Shown here piece after piece: positions 25,979 through 35,162 of a stretch of DNA of 64,000 nucleotides. Numbering within the stretch: position 1 is the first letter of the stretch; the number at the start of each line of letters is the position of its first letter. Below the pieces are notes generated by a model that was not told where the DNA came from, did no database searches, and saw nothing but the letters and a program-made list of their open reading frames with translations. The DNA lies in contig JBBQHI010000007.1 in NCBI GenBank assembly GCA_038323835.1, forward strand, positions 1 through 64,000, in the 5' to 3' direction. The translations under genes and the position numbers were made by a program. Source of the DNA: JACVRW01 sp038323835. Lineage in GTDB: Bacteria > Actinomycetota > Thermoleophilia > Solirubrobacterales > Thermoleophilaceae.

Positions 25979-26919
25979 GTCGCCCCCCGGGCTCCCGCGA
26001 ACTCCTCGAGCGCCGCGCGCGAGTCGGCGGACGCGGCGTAGACGTCACGGCCGGCGGTCTGCCTCACCAGCCCGGTGAGCACCCGCCCGGGTCCCAGCTC
26101 GAGGAAGCTGGTGCATCCCGCCTCCACCAGGGTATGAACGCAGTCGGTGAAGCGCACCGGGCTCGCGATCTGGCCGAGCAGGGCCTCGCGCACGCCCGCG
26201 GCGTGATCCACCGCCCGGCCGGAGTGGTTGGCCACGAGGGGCACGGCGGGGTCGCCGATCTCCATGTCCGCCAGCGCGGCGTCGAGCGCCTCTCGGACCG
26301 GGCGCATGTACTCGCTGTGGAACGCGGCGCCCACCGGGAGCCGCATCGCCCTGCCGCCCGGCTCGGCGTTCACCAGCTCCACCAGCCGGTCCACGGCCGC
26401 GGCCTCGCCCGACACCACGATCTGCTTCGGCGAGTTGATGTTGGCCAGGCCGAGCACGGCGCCCTCGGCGGCACTCGCGATCAGCTCCTCCAGGCGAGGC
26501 TCGGGCACGCCCCCCGTGGCCGCCATCGCTCCCGGGCTTCGCTCCTGCACCTCCGCCATCAGGCGACCGCGGGTGGTCACCAGCTTCATCCCGTCATCGG
26601 GGTCCAGTGCGCCGGCGGCCGCCGCGGCGGTGTACTCGCCCAGGCTGTGGCCGGCCACGTAGTCCGGGGAGAGCCCGATGTCGCGGGCCACGTGCGCGAG
26701 GGTCAGCGACACCGCGTACAGCGCAGGCTGCGCGACCTCGGTGCGTGTGAGGTCCTCCATCGGTCCTTCTGCGGTGAGCCGGCTCACATGCAGTCCCGAC
26801 ATTGCATCGGCCGCACCGAGCGTCACCTTCAGCAGTTGGGCGTCCGCGTGGCCGAGCTCCCCTCCCATCCCGACCCGCTGGGACCCCTGGCCCGGAAAGA
26901 GGAAGGCGAGCTTCGCCAC
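25975..26919 (-). CDS. fabD: Malonyl-CoA:ACP transacylase
   Basis: 314 residues from GTG 26919, five bases after the GH15 stop. LFPGQGSQ at the N-terminus, GHSLGEYTA with the nucleophilic serine, and GAAFHSEYM with the catalytic histidine are all present. It loads malonyl groups onto acyl carrier protein for fatty-acid synthesis. No acpP, fabH or fabF gene is adjacent; instead it is embedded in the NADPH-generating pentose phosphate operon, and NADPH is the reductant of fatty-acid synthesis, which may explain the placement. Confidence 0.95.
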   Translation of the reverse strand: MAKLAFLFPGQGSQRVGMGGELGHADAQLLKVTLGAADAMSGLHVSRLTAEGPMEDLTRTEVAQPALYAVSLTLAHVARDIGLSPDYVAGHSLGEYTAAAAAGALDPDDGMKLVTTRGRLMAEVQERSPGAMAATGGVPEPRLEELIASAAEGAVLGLANINSPKQIVVSGEAAAVDRLVELVNAEPGGRAMRLPVGAAFHSEYMRPVREALDAALADMEIGDPAVPLVANHSGRAVDHAAGVREALLGQIASPVRFTDCVHTLVEAGCTSFLELGPGRVLTGLVRQTAGRDVYAASADSRAALEEFAGARGAT

Positions 26920-26924
26920 GCCGG

Positions 26925-28904
26925 CTAGCGCTCGGCGCGCATACGGGCCAGCTCGCTGCCGAAGTCGAACGGCCCGGTCTCGTAGCCCTGATCTGCCCGG
27001 ATCACGTGCATCACGGCGTTGATCAGCGCCAGGTGGGTGAACGCCTGGGGGAAGTTCCCGAAGTGACGGCCGGAGCGGGGGTCGATCTCCTCCGCGTAGA
27101 GCCCGAGCGGGCTCGCGTAGGACAGGAGCTTCTCGCACAGTGCGCGGCCCGTCTCGAGCTCACCGATCTCCACCAGCGCCGACACCAGCCAGAAGGAGCA
27201 GATCGTGAAGGTCCCCTCCTCGCCCTCCAGCCCGTCGTCGGTGGCGTCCACGCGGTAGCGGAGCACCAGCCCGTCCTCGGTGAGCTCGTCCGCGATGGCC
27301 AGCACGGTGGCCCGCACGCGCACGTCCTGAGGCGGGAGGAAGCGCACGAGCGGCATCAGGAGCACCGAGGCGTCCAGCGCGTCGGTGTCGTAGTGCTGGC
27401 AGAACACCCCGCGTTCGTCGACCGCCTTGTCGCAGATGTCCGCCTTGATCTCGTCGGCCGCCGATTGCCACCGCGCCGCCTTCTCCAGGTCCTCACGCAG
27501 CTCGGCCAGACGCGCTCCGCGATCTGCGGCCACCCAGCACATGAGCTTGGAGGACGTGAAGTGCTTCGGGTCCCCGCGCACCTCCCAGATGCCGCGGTCG
27601 GGCTCGCTCCAGTTGGCCAGCGCCATCTCCACCTGCTTACAGACGATCGGCCAGATCCGGTCGGGAAGGGCGTCGCGCGTCTTCGCGTGCAGGTAGATCG
27701 AGTCGAGGTAGGCGCCCCACACGTCGTGCTGGTCCTGGTTGTATGCGGCGTTGCCGATCCGCACCGGGCTGGCGCCCTCGTAGCCCGTCATGCCGTCGAG
27801 CGTGCTCTCCTCGAGCTTCGCCTCCCCCCCGATGCCGTACATGATCTGGAGCTGGCCCTCCTCGGCCTCGGCCACGTCGGCAATGAAGTAAAAGAAGTCG
27901 TTCGCCTCCCAGTCGAAGCCGAGCGTGTAGAGGCCCCAGAGCATGAAGGTCGCGTCCCGGATCCAGGTGTAGCGGTAGTCCCAGTTGCGCTCGCCGCCGG
28001 GCGTCTCGGGCAGCGAGGTCGTGGCCGCCGCCACCATCGCGCCCGTGGGAGCGTAGGAGAGCCCCTTGAGGGTGAGCGCGCTGCGCTGGAGGTAGGTGCG
28101 CCACGGGTGGTCCGGGAACTCGCCGTGATCCAGCCAGTGCTGCCAGTGGTGGGCCGTCCACACCAGCTTCTCGTAGGCCTCCGCGTAGTTGGCCGGCGCC
28201 CCGTGCTCGGACCATGAGAGGGCGGCGAACAGCGTCTGCCCCTCCTTCATCAGGGTGCGCGCCGTGGCGCGGGGACCCTCGAAGCCCATCCGCATGTCCG
28301 TGGTCAACTTCAACGACATGGCTGCGGTGCTCGCGCCATCACCGATGGCGCTCCGCTCCTCGCCTCGCGTGGCTGTGGCAGGGGTGGCGATGGCCTCGTT
28401 GTACCCGGCTCCCTCGTACTCCCAGACCGGAGGTTGGCGGCCGTAGTCGAACACGGGCTCGCAGTCCAGGCGCACCTGCACCTCGCCGTTCACGCAGCGC
28501 ACCAGCCGCAGCAGCACGTGGTCCGCGTCGTAGTCGGTGGGCGAGCGGCGGTGGGTGGTGGAGCGGTCGGCCTGGTGGTGCCAGGGCCCGATCAGCAGCA
28601 CGTCGCGCACGATGATCCAGCCGCCGCGGGTGCCCCAGCTCGTCTCGAGCACCATCGTGCCCGGGAGGTAGCGGCGGTCGGCGGGCACGGCCACGTCGGT
28701 GGGCCCGAGGCGAAAACCGCCCGCGTCCCGGTCCAGCAGGGCGCCGAACACCGAGGGCGAGTCGAAGCGCGGCAGGCACAGCCACTCCACGTTCCCGCTG
28801 GGGGCCACCAGGGCGCAGGTCTCGCAGTCGGAGAGAAAGCCGTACTGTGCGATCGGCGGGAAGATGCTCCCGGGCGCGGACCCGTCGGCGAGGTACTCGC
28901 TCAC
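26925..28904 (-). CDS. GH15 glycoside hydrolase (trehalase/glucoamylase family), copy 1
   Basis: 659 residues from GTG 28904, overlapping the opcA stop as GTGA. The N-terminal beta-sandwich begins PIAQYGFLSDCETCALV and LPRFDSPSVFGALLD; the (alpha/alpha)6 barrel has GERNWDYRYTWIRDA, GKLxxE-like EGQLQIMYGIGG and EEGTFTICSFWLV. Mycobacterial GH15 trehalases have the same layout, so trehalose or alpha-glucan hydrolysis to glucose is likely, feeding glk. Residues 181-195 (GEERSAIGDGASTAA) are encoded exactly by a 45-bp palindromic element, an in-frame insertion between the strands before MSLKLTTDMRMGFEGPRA. Confidence 0.9.
   Translation of the reverse strand: MSEYLADGSAPGSIFPPIAQYGFLSDCETCALVAPSGNVEWLCLPRFDSPSVFGALLDRDAGGFRLGPTDVAVPADRRYLPGTMVLETSWGTRGGWIIVRDVLLIGPWHHQADRSTTHRRSPTDYDADHVLLRLVRCVNGEVQVRLDCEPVFDYGRQPPVWEYEGAGYNEAIATPATATRGEERSAIGDGASTAAMSLKLTTDMRMGFEGPRATARTLMKEGQTLFAALSWSEHGAPANYAEAYEKLVWTAHHWQHWLDHGEFPDHPWRTYLQRSALTLKGLSYAPTGAMVAAATTSLPETPGGERNWDYRYTWIRDATFMLWGLYTLGFDWEANDFFYFIADVAEAEEGQLQIMYGIGGEAKLEESTLDGMTGYEGASPVRIGNAAYNQDQHDVWGAYLDSIYLHAKTRDALPDRIWPIVCKQVEMALANWSEPDRGIWEVRGDPKHFTSSKLMCWVAADRGARLAELREDLEKAARWQSAADEIKADICDKAVDERGVFCQHYDTDALDASVLLMPLVRFLPPQDVRVRATVLAIADELTEDGLVLRYRVDATDDGLEGEEGTFTICSFWLVSALVEIGELETGRALCEKLLSYASPLGLYAEEIDPRSGRHFGNFPQAFTHLALINAVMHVIRADQGYETGPFDFGSELARMRAER
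28320..28364 (-). repeat. 45-bp palindromic element within the GH15 coding sequence
   Basis: Full-length copy with its own stem sequence: GCGCCATC (28333-28340), loop ACC, GATGGCGC (28344-28351). Both arms differ from the consensus GCCCGATC/GATCGGGC in matching ways, so pairing is preserved. Outer flanks GGCTGCGGTGCTC and CTCCGCTCCTCGCC are intact. Confidence 0.92.
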
Positions 28905-29986
28905 GGAAGCATGGCCCGGGCCGCCCTGAGCGCCGGTGCGTACGTCGGATCGCGCAACAGTGCCTGGCGGATGCCCTCGCCGAGGATCCCGCCCTCGCCG
29001 CGCGAGGCGCCCAGCACGGTCCATGTGGTCTCGTTGCCCTTGCGGTTGCGCCTGCGGGCGGTGAGGCCGCCGGGGCCGCGGTTGAGGGAGATCTCCGTGC
29101 CGGACGCGGTCTCGATGGTGACGCCCGCCAGCCCGGGCGCGTTCATCGTCGGATCGGGCTCGAGCCGCAGCTTCACGTCCTGGCGCCGGCCGTGGGCGTG
29201 CCCCACGAGGGCGTCGTGCTGGCTCATGATGTGGCCGGGCTCCCAGCCGAGACGCGACGCGAGCCATCCGAAGAAGAGGAGGCCGGTGATCACGGAGTCC
29301 GGGCGGTGTCGCACGGTCACCGAGTTGATCTTCCCCAGCTCCGGCCGCAGCGAGCGGGGATCGAAGGTGGCGGCCACGCGCTCGCGCCACGGAGTGGACC
29401 GCAGCCAGGCCAGGTCCACGATGTAGGCGCGCTCCTCGAGCTCCCGCGCGCGGGCGACGGCCGCCGCGGGATCCGGCTCCATCAACGAGTCGATCAGCAC
29501 GACCTGGGCCAGCCTCAGCAGCGAGTCCACGGCCTCCGGGTGCCCGTGTGGAGACCAGACGACGGTGACCAGGTCGCTCACCACGAGCGGGTCCACGATC
29601 GTGTCCATCATCCCGAGATGCTGCTCGCCGATGTCCACCACGACCTCCTCGTGGTAGAGCGCCATCTCGCCCGGGCGGGGATCCCCCTCCACCCGCAGGG
29701 TGGCCCAGGCGTCGAGCTCCGTCCGGCCCGGCTCCACGGCGCAGAGGATGAGCCGGGAGGGGTGGTAGCGACCCACCCGCTCGAGCCGGTTGATGATCTC
29801 CCCGCGCCACTCGCGGTCCACGATCACCACCAGGTTCAGCACCCGGGCGGGGGCGCAGGCCTCACCGTCGGCATGACGGGCCTTCAGCAGCTCGGAGAGC
29901 GCCTCCGCAATCTTGGCGGGCGTGGTGTTCTGCTCGGCCCAGACGCCGCCGAGCCACGTGGGGTCGGTGTCTAGATCGTGCGCCAA
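28901..29986 (-). CDS. opcA: Glucose-6-phosphate dehydrogenase assembly/effector protein OpcA
   Basis: 361 residues from TTG 29986, which overlaps the zwf end by 16 bp; no ATG or GTG gives a credible start closer to TDPTWLGGVWAEQN. ARVLNLVVIVDR, HPSRLILCAV and VVSDLVTVVWSPHG match the OpcA family, which in cyanobacteria and actinobacteria promotes the active oligomer of glucose-6-phosphate dehydrogenase. Its place directly behind zwf supports this. The C-terminal third (after about 270) is the usual variable region. The start codon assignment is the weak point. Confidence 0.85.
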   Translation of the reverse strand: MAHDLDTDPTWLGGVWAEQNTTPAKIAEALSELLKARHADGEACAPARVLNLVVIVDREWRGEIINRLERVGRYHPSRLILCAVEPGRTELDAWATLRVEGDPRPGEMALYHEEVVVDIGEQHLGMMDTIVDPLVVSDLVTVVWSPHGHPEAVDSLLRLAQVVLIDSLMEPDPAAAVARARELEERAYIVDLAWLRSTPWRERVAATFDPRSLRPELGKINSVTVRHRPDSVITGLLFFGWLASRLGWEPGHIMSQHDALVGHAHGRRQDVKLRLEPDPTMNAPGLAGVTIETASGTEISLNRGPGGLTARRRNRKGNETTWTVLGASRGEGGILGEGIRQALLRDPTYAPALRAARAMLP

Positions 29987-31506
29987 TGGTGCCCCGGCAT
30001 CAGGATCCCGTTGGCCTCCTCCGGGCCACTCGAGCCGGCCGGGTACTTGGGCAGCGGCCCGGGCTCCTCGCTCCAGGCCTGGAGAATCGGGTCGATGATC
30101 CGCCACTGCGCGATCACCTCGTCGACACGGGTGAAGAGCGTGGCGTCGCCGCGCATGGCGTCGGTGATCAGCCGCTCGTACGCCTCGGGCGACTGGGACA
30201 GGAACGCAGTGCCGTAGAGGAACTCCATGTTCACCGGCCGGATGCGCATCCTGCTTCCCGGGATCTTCGCCCCCAGCGTGATGGACACGCCCTCGTTCGG
30301 CTGCATGGTCATGATCAGCTGGTTGGGCTGGACCCCGACCGAGCCCTGCTGGTCGAAGGCCAGGTGGGGAACGGGCTTCAGCGTCACCGCGATCTCGGTG
30401 ATCTTGCGAGCCAGCCGCTTGCCGGTCCGCAGGTAGATGGGCACGCCGGCCCAGCGCCAGTTGTCCACCTCCAGGCGGATCCCCCCGAAGGTCTCGGTGG
30501 TGGAGTCCGGAGGCACGCCGGGCTCGTCCAGATAGCCGGGCACGTCCTTGCCCTCGGCCATCCCCGAGGCGTACTGGGCCCGCACCGCGATCTCCTTCAC
30601 CCTGTCCACCTCGGGCGCGTGGATGGCGTGGAGCACCTTCACCTTCTCGTCGCGCACGTCGTCGGCGGAGAAGGTCACGGGCGGCTCCATGCAGAGCAGC
30701 GCCAGCAGCTGGAGCATGTGGTTCTGGACCAGGTCGCGAACCGCGCCGGACGTCTCGTAGTACCCGGCCCGAGTGCCCACGCCCAGGTCCTCCGCCGCGG
30801 TGATCTGAACGTAGTCGATGTAGTTGCGGTTCCAGATCGGCTCGAACAGCCCGTTGGCGAACCGCAGCGCCATCATGTTCTGGACCGTCTCCTTGCCCAG
30901 ATAGTGGTCGATGCGGAAGACCTGCTCCTCCCGCAGGACACCCAGGTTGGCGCGGGTCAGCGCCATCGCCTCGGCCAGGTTGCGGCCGATCGGCTTCTCG
31001 ATCACCACACGGACCTCGGACTCGTCGTGGCGGTTCAGGCCGTGCTCGCCGAGCTTGCCCACGATCACCGGGAAGAACGCGGGCGCGGTGGAGAGGTAGA
31101 AGACGCGGTTGAAGACGATCTCCGCGCCCTGGTCGAACTCCTCCGCGGTCTCCTTCACCTTCTCGTAGATCGAGTCCTCGTCGAAGGTGCCCGGCACGTA
31201 GCGCACGTTTTCGAGCAGCCGGTCCAGCACCTTCTCGTCCGGCGGGCGGCGGGAGAACTGCATGATCGACTCCTTGGCCATCTGCCGGTAGTCGTCATGC
31301 GGCATATCGCTGCGGGACACGCCGATCAGGGTGAAGCGCTCCGGGAGCGCGCCCTCGTGGGCCAGGTTGTAGAGCGCCGGCAGGAGCTTGCGCTTGGCCA
31401 GGTCGCCCGTGCCGCCGAAGATCACGAGCGTGGTGGGGTGGATCGGCAGCCGCTCGAGGCCCTCCACCAGCGGGTTCTGCGGCTCCTTCTGAGCCGTCTC
31501 GCTCAA
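29971..31506 (-). CDS. zwf: Glucose-6-phosphate 1-dehydrogenase
   Basis: 511 residues. VIFGGTGDLAKRKLLPAL binds NADP, and RIDHYLGKE is the substrate-binding active-site motif with the catalytic histidine. VIEKPIGRN and LVQNHMLQLL complete the family pattern. It oxidises glucose-6-phosphate to 6-phosphogluconolactone, producing NADPH. It overlaps gnd by 4 bp upstream and opcA by 16 bp downstream, forming the oxidative branch in the order gnd-zwf-opcA, with pgl at the operon end. Confidence 0.97.
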   Translation of the reverse strand: MSETAQKEPQNPLVEGLERLPIHPTTLVIFGGTGDLAKRKLLPALYNLAHEGALPERFTLIGVSRSDMPHDDYRQMAKESIMQFSRRPPDEKVLDRLLENVRYVPGTFDEDSIYEKVKETAEEFDQGAEIVFNRVFYLSTAPAFFPVIVGKLGEHGLNRHDESEVRVVIEKPIGRNLAEAMALTRANLGVLREEQVFRIDHYLGKETVQNMMALRFANGLFEPIWNRNYIDYVQITAAEDLGVGTRAGYYETSGAVRDLVQNHMLQLLALLCMEPPVTFSADDVRDEKVKVLHAIHAPEVDRVKEIAVRAQYASGMAEGKDVPGYLDEPGVPPDSTTETFGGIRLEVDNWRWAGVPIYLRTGKRLARKITEIAVTLKPVPHLAFDQQGSVGVQPNQLIMTMQPNEGVSITLGAKIPGSRMRIRPVNMEFLYGTAFLSQSPEAYERLITDAMRGDATLFTRVDEVIAQWRIIDPILQAWSEEPGPLPKYPAGSSGPEEANGILMPGHHWRTI

Positions 31507-32426
31507 GACGCCTTCTCGACCGCGTGGCCCCCGAACTGGTTCCGCAGCGCGGCGAGCACCTTGGCCGTGTAGTCGCCTCCCCCGCGGCTGGTGAAGCGCG
31601 CGAACAGAGCCGCGGTGATCACCGGCAACGGCACGTCGTGGTCGATGGCGTCCTCGATCGTCCAGCGGCCCTCACCGGAGTCGTTCACGTACCCGCGCAG
31701 CGAGGCCAGCTCGTTTCCGTCCTGCTCGAAGGCCCGGGCGGCCAGCTCGCACAGCCAGGAGCGCACCACCGAGCCCTGCATCCAGAGCTTGGCGATCTTC
31801 TCGTTGTCCAGCTCGAAGTCCGACTGGGTGAACAGCTCGAAGCCCTCGGCGTAGGCCTGCATCAGCCCGTACTCCACGCCGTTGTGGACCATCTTCACAT
31901 AGTGCCCCGAGCCGGACTCCCCCATCCGGTTCCAGCCCGGGCCCCACTGGTCGTCGGGGGGCGGCGCCAGGACGTCGAGGATGGGCGCGACCCGCTGCAC
32001 GGCGTCCTCGGGGCCGCCGACCATCATGCAGTAGCCCACCTCCAGGCCCCACACGCCGCCGCTCGTGCCCACGTCCACGTAGTTGATGCCGCGCGTCTGG
32101 AGCTCGGCCGCGCGTCGAACGTCGTCGGTCCACTTGGTGTTGCCGCCGTCGATGATGGTGTCGCCCGACTCCAGCAGCTCGGCGAGCTTCGACACCGTCT
32201 GCTCGGTGGGGTCGCCCGCCGGAACCATCACCCACACCGATCGCGGGGCGTCCAGGCGGTGCACCACGTCCTCGAGCGACGAGACCCCGGCGGCGCCGTG
32301 GCTCTCGGCCTCCTTCACCGCGTCCTCGCTGAAGTCGAAGGCCACCACCTGGTGGTCCGAGTCGCGGTGGATGCGATGGACCATGTTCCCGCCCATCTTC
32401 CCGAGGCCGACGAAGCCAAGCTGCAT
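31503..32426 (-). CDS. gnd: 6-phosphogluconate dehydrogenase, short (GntZ/YqeC) type
   Basis: 307 residues, far below the roughly 470 of the E. coli type, matching the short form that lacks the second helical domain. GFVGLGKMGGNM binds the cofactor, DGGNTKWTDD and TSGGVWGLEVGY contact substrate, and KMVHNGVEYGLMQAYAEG carries the catalytic lysine region. Short forms are often NAD-preferring, so NADPH yield at this step is uncertain. Start and stop overlap both neighbours (1 bp with tal-pgi as TGATG, 4 bp with zwf). Confidence 0.95.
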   Translation of the reverse strand: MQLGFVGLGKMGGNMVHRIHRDSDHQVVAFDFSEDAVKEAESHGAAGVSSLEDVVHRLDAPRSVWVMVPAGDPTEQTVSKLAELLESGDTIIDGGNTKWTDDVRRAAELQTRGINYVDVGTSGGVWGLEVGYCMMVGGPEDAVQRVAPILDVLAPPPDDQWGPGWNRMGESGSGHYVKMVHNGVEYGLMQAYAEGFELFTQSDFELDNEKIAKLWMQGSVVRSWLCELAARAFEQDGNELASLRGYVNDSGEGRWTIEDAIDHDVPLPVITAALFARFTSRGGGDYTAKVLAALRNQFGGHAVEKAS

Positions 32427-35143
32427 CAGAACGTCTCCTTAACTCGCTGGGTCAGGTCTCGGATCCCCTGCGCGGCATCCCCGTCCAACCGGATCTGCAC
32501 GGCCGGGCGGCCGTGGTCCCTGAGGGTGAGGAGGTCGCCGATCGCCTGGGCGTGCTTGAGGTGGCGGAAACCGTACCCCGCCTCCGGAATCTCCACGTCC
32601 TCGTCGCCGTCGTGCAGGAGCTGGATGAACAGCCCGGTGGGCGGCCCGCCCTTGTGCAGCTGGCCCGTGGAGTGGAGGTAGCGCGGGCCGTATCCGAACG
32701 TGGTGGTGGCCCGGCTGGCGTCGCGGATCGCCGTGCGCAGCTCGGCCACGGCAGCGTCGATCTCCTCCGACGGTGCGAGGAAGCCGAGCACGGCCACGTA
32801 GTGCGGCGGCTCGGCCTGGCCCAGCAGCTCGGCCAGGTCCCCCGGGTCGACCTCCGGGAGCTCGCCGCCGGCGAGCAGCTTCGCCGTGTTGTCCTTGGCC
32901 TCCTGCACGTTCGGCTGGTCGAACGGGTTGATGCCGAGCGCCCATCCCGCCACGGCCGTGGCGAACTCGGCGAAGAAGAAGATCCGGCCGAGGTCGGCCG
33001 CCCCCTCCACCGACATGGTCACCGTGGGGTGGCCGGCGTCGGCCAGCGCCCGCACCTTCGCGTCCAGCTCCTCGTCGGGCTCCTCCGAGTTGCGGAGGTA
33101 CGCGAACAGGCGGTCATTGGCGTAGCTCTCCGGGGCGCCCAGGGGCTCGTCGGCCACGGGCAGGATGCCCTTCGCGTGCTTGCCGGTGGATTCGGCGATC
33201 AGCTGCTCGGCCCAGAGGCCGAAGGACTCGATCGGGGGGGACACGATGAACGTGACCTTGTCCCGGCCCTGCAGCGCCAGCTCGCCCATCACGAGGCCGA
33301 GCCAGAGGCCGGAGTTCGAGCTGGTGTCGTCGAAGCTCGTGGTGCTCGCCTCGGCCACCTGGGCACGCGCGAGGAGCGCCTCCAGGTTCACGCCCGCCAG
33401 CGCGGCAGGCACCAGCCCGAAGTAGGAGAGCACCGAGTAGCGCCCGCCGATGTTCGGATCGTTCTCGAAGACCTTCCGGAATCCCAGCTCACGGGCCGTG
33501 TCCACAAGCGGGCCGCCCGGGTCGGTGACCACCGCGAAGCGGCTGCCGTCCCCCCCGCTGCGATCCAGGAAGTAGCGCATGTGGGAGAGCGTCTCGATCG
33601 TGCCGCCGGACTTCGACGAGACCACGAACAGGGTGTGCTCCAGCTCCACCGAGCGCTCCAGCGTGAGCACCGCCCCCGGGTCGGTGGAGTCGAGCACGTG
33701 CAGGCGCAGGCCGCCGGGGATGTGGCCGAACGATCGCCGGATCACCTCGGGGCCGAGGCTCGACCCGCCCATGCCCAGCAGCGCCACGTCGGTGAAGCCG
33801 TCCGCCTTCACCGAGTCCACGAACTCGTGCAGCACGTCCACGTGCTCGAGCATCTTTTCGCCGATCGTGAGCCAGCCCAGGCGGTTGCCGATCTCGGGCA
33901 CACCGGGGCCGCCCCAGAGCGACTCGTCGCGGGCCCACACGCGCTTGGCCACATGCTCGTCCCGGGCCAGCTTCACGCGCTCGATGATCGCCGGCTCGAG
34001 CTCGTCCGGGATCGACGCCTCGATCGTGGGCGGGCGGCCGGTGACCGCGGCCTCGCGGGCCGACTCCACGCCGGCCACGAGCTTGTCGAAGGGCTCGAGG
34101 AACTTCTCGATCCCCTCAATCAGGAGCTTCTTCGTCACGTCGGCCATGTCGATCCCGGCCGCGGCGAGGGCCTCGAGGTCGGCCGCGGGGTCCTGGTCCG
34201 CGGTGGCCCCGGTGACCTCGAGCTGCTCGGCGCAGGCCAGCAGCGTGGGCATCGGCATCGTGTTCACCGTGTGGGGGGCCACCAGCGTCTCCACGTACTT
34301 GGTCTCGGGGTAATGCGGGTCCTTGACCCCAGTGGACGCCCACAGCGGGCGCTGCACCGGAGCGCCCGCGTCCCGGACGCGCGCGAAGCGCTCGCCCAGG
34401 AAGAGCTCCTTGAACTTCATGTAGGCGGCGCGGGCGTTGGCCACGGCGGCCAGGCCGCGCAGGTCCTCCCGGCCCAGCGCCTCCAGGCGCTTGTCCACCT
34501 CGGAGTCCACGCGCGACACGAAGAAGCTGGCCACGGAGTGCACGTCCATCGACTCGCCCGCGTCCAGCCGGCGCTCCATGCCCCGGATGTAGGCCTCCGC
34601 GATGGCGGTGTAGGACTCCACCGAGAACAGCAGCGTCACGTTCACGTTGATGCCGGCGGCGATCGACTCCTCGATGGCCGCCACGCCCTCGTCGGTGCCC
34701 GGGATCTTCACCATCAGGTTGGGGCGGTCGACGCGGGCCCAGAAGTCGCGCGCCTGCTCGACGGTGGCGCCGGTGTCGTGGGCCACCGAGGGCTCCACCT
34801 CCAGGGACACGAAGCCGTCCGCGCCTCCGGCGCCGTCCCACACGGGCCGCAGCACGTCGCAGCCCATCTGGACGTCGAGGATCGCGATCTCCTCGGCGAT
34901 CGCGTGCGCGTCCAGGCCCTTCGCCGCCAGCTCCCGGATCTGCTCGTCGTAGTCGTTCGAGCCGAGGATCGCCTTCTCGAAGATCGCCGGATTCGAGGTC
35001 ACTCCGCGCAGCGAGTCCTCGCGCATGAGCCGCTCCAGCTCGCCGCCGCTGATCAGGCTGCGGCGGATCTGGTCTAGCCACACGCTCGTGCCCGCGGCCG
35101 TGAGGGCCGCAAGCCGCTCGTTTACCTGTGCTTCGACGCTCAT
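32426..35143 (-). CDS. tal-pgi: Bifunctional transaldolase / glucose-6-phosphate isomerase
   Basis: 905 residues. The transaldolase part (about 1-370) has SLRGVTSNPAIFEKA and the Schiff-base lysine K146 in NLMVKIPGT. The isomerase part (about 385-905) has LLGMGGSSLGPEVIRRSFG near 455 and a later SSKSGGT phosphate-binding motif. Such fusions are known in several bacterial groups. It links the non-oxidative pentose branch with glycolysis by interconverting glucose-6-phosphate and fructose-6-phosphate in the same polypeptide. The ATG lies 19 bp after the tkt stop. Confidence 0.96.
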   Translation of the reverse strand: MSVEAQVNERLAALTAAGTSVWLDQIRRSLISGGELERLMREDSLRGVTSNPAIFEKAILGSNDYDEQIRELAAKGLDAHAIAEEIAILDVQMGCDVLRPVWDGAGGADGFVSLEVEPSVAHDTGATVEQARDFWARVDRPNLMVKIPGTDEGVAAIEESIAAGINVNVTLLFSVESYTAIAEAYIRGMERRLDAGESMDVHSVASFFVSRVDSEVDKRLEALGREDLRGLAAVANARAAYMKFKELFLGERFARVRDAGAPVQRPLWASTGVKDPHYPETKYVETLVAPHTVNTMPMPTLLACAEQLEVTGATADQDPAADLEALAAAGIDMADVTKKLLIEGIEKFLEPFDKLVAGVESAREAAVTGRPPTIEASIPDELEPAIIERVKLARDEHVAKRVWARDESLWGGPGVPEIGNRLGWLTIGEKMLEHVDVLHEFVDSVKADGFTDVALLGMGGSSLGPEVIRRSFGHIPGGLRLHVLDSTDPGAVLTLERSVELEHTLFVVSSKSGGTIETLSHMRYFLDRSGGDGSRFAVVTDPGGPLVDTARELGFRKVFENDPNIGGRYSVLSYFGLVPAALAGVNLEALLARAQVAEASTTSFDDTSSNSGLWLGLVMGELALQGRDKVTFIVSPPIESFGLWAEQLIAESTGKHAKGILPVADEPLGAPESYANDRLFAYLRNSEEPDEELDAKVRALADAGHPTVTMSVEGAADLGRIFFFAEFATAVAGWALGINPFDQPNVQEAKDNTAKLLAGGELPEVDPGDLAELLGQAEPPHYVAVLGFLAPSEEIDAAVAELRTAIRDASRATTTFGYGPRYLHSTGQLHKGGPPTGLFIQLLHDGDEDVEIPEAGYGFRHLKHAQAIGDLLTLRDHGRPAVQIRLDGDAAQGIRDLTQRVKETF

Positions 35144-35162
35144 CGCTGTCCTCTCATCAAGT

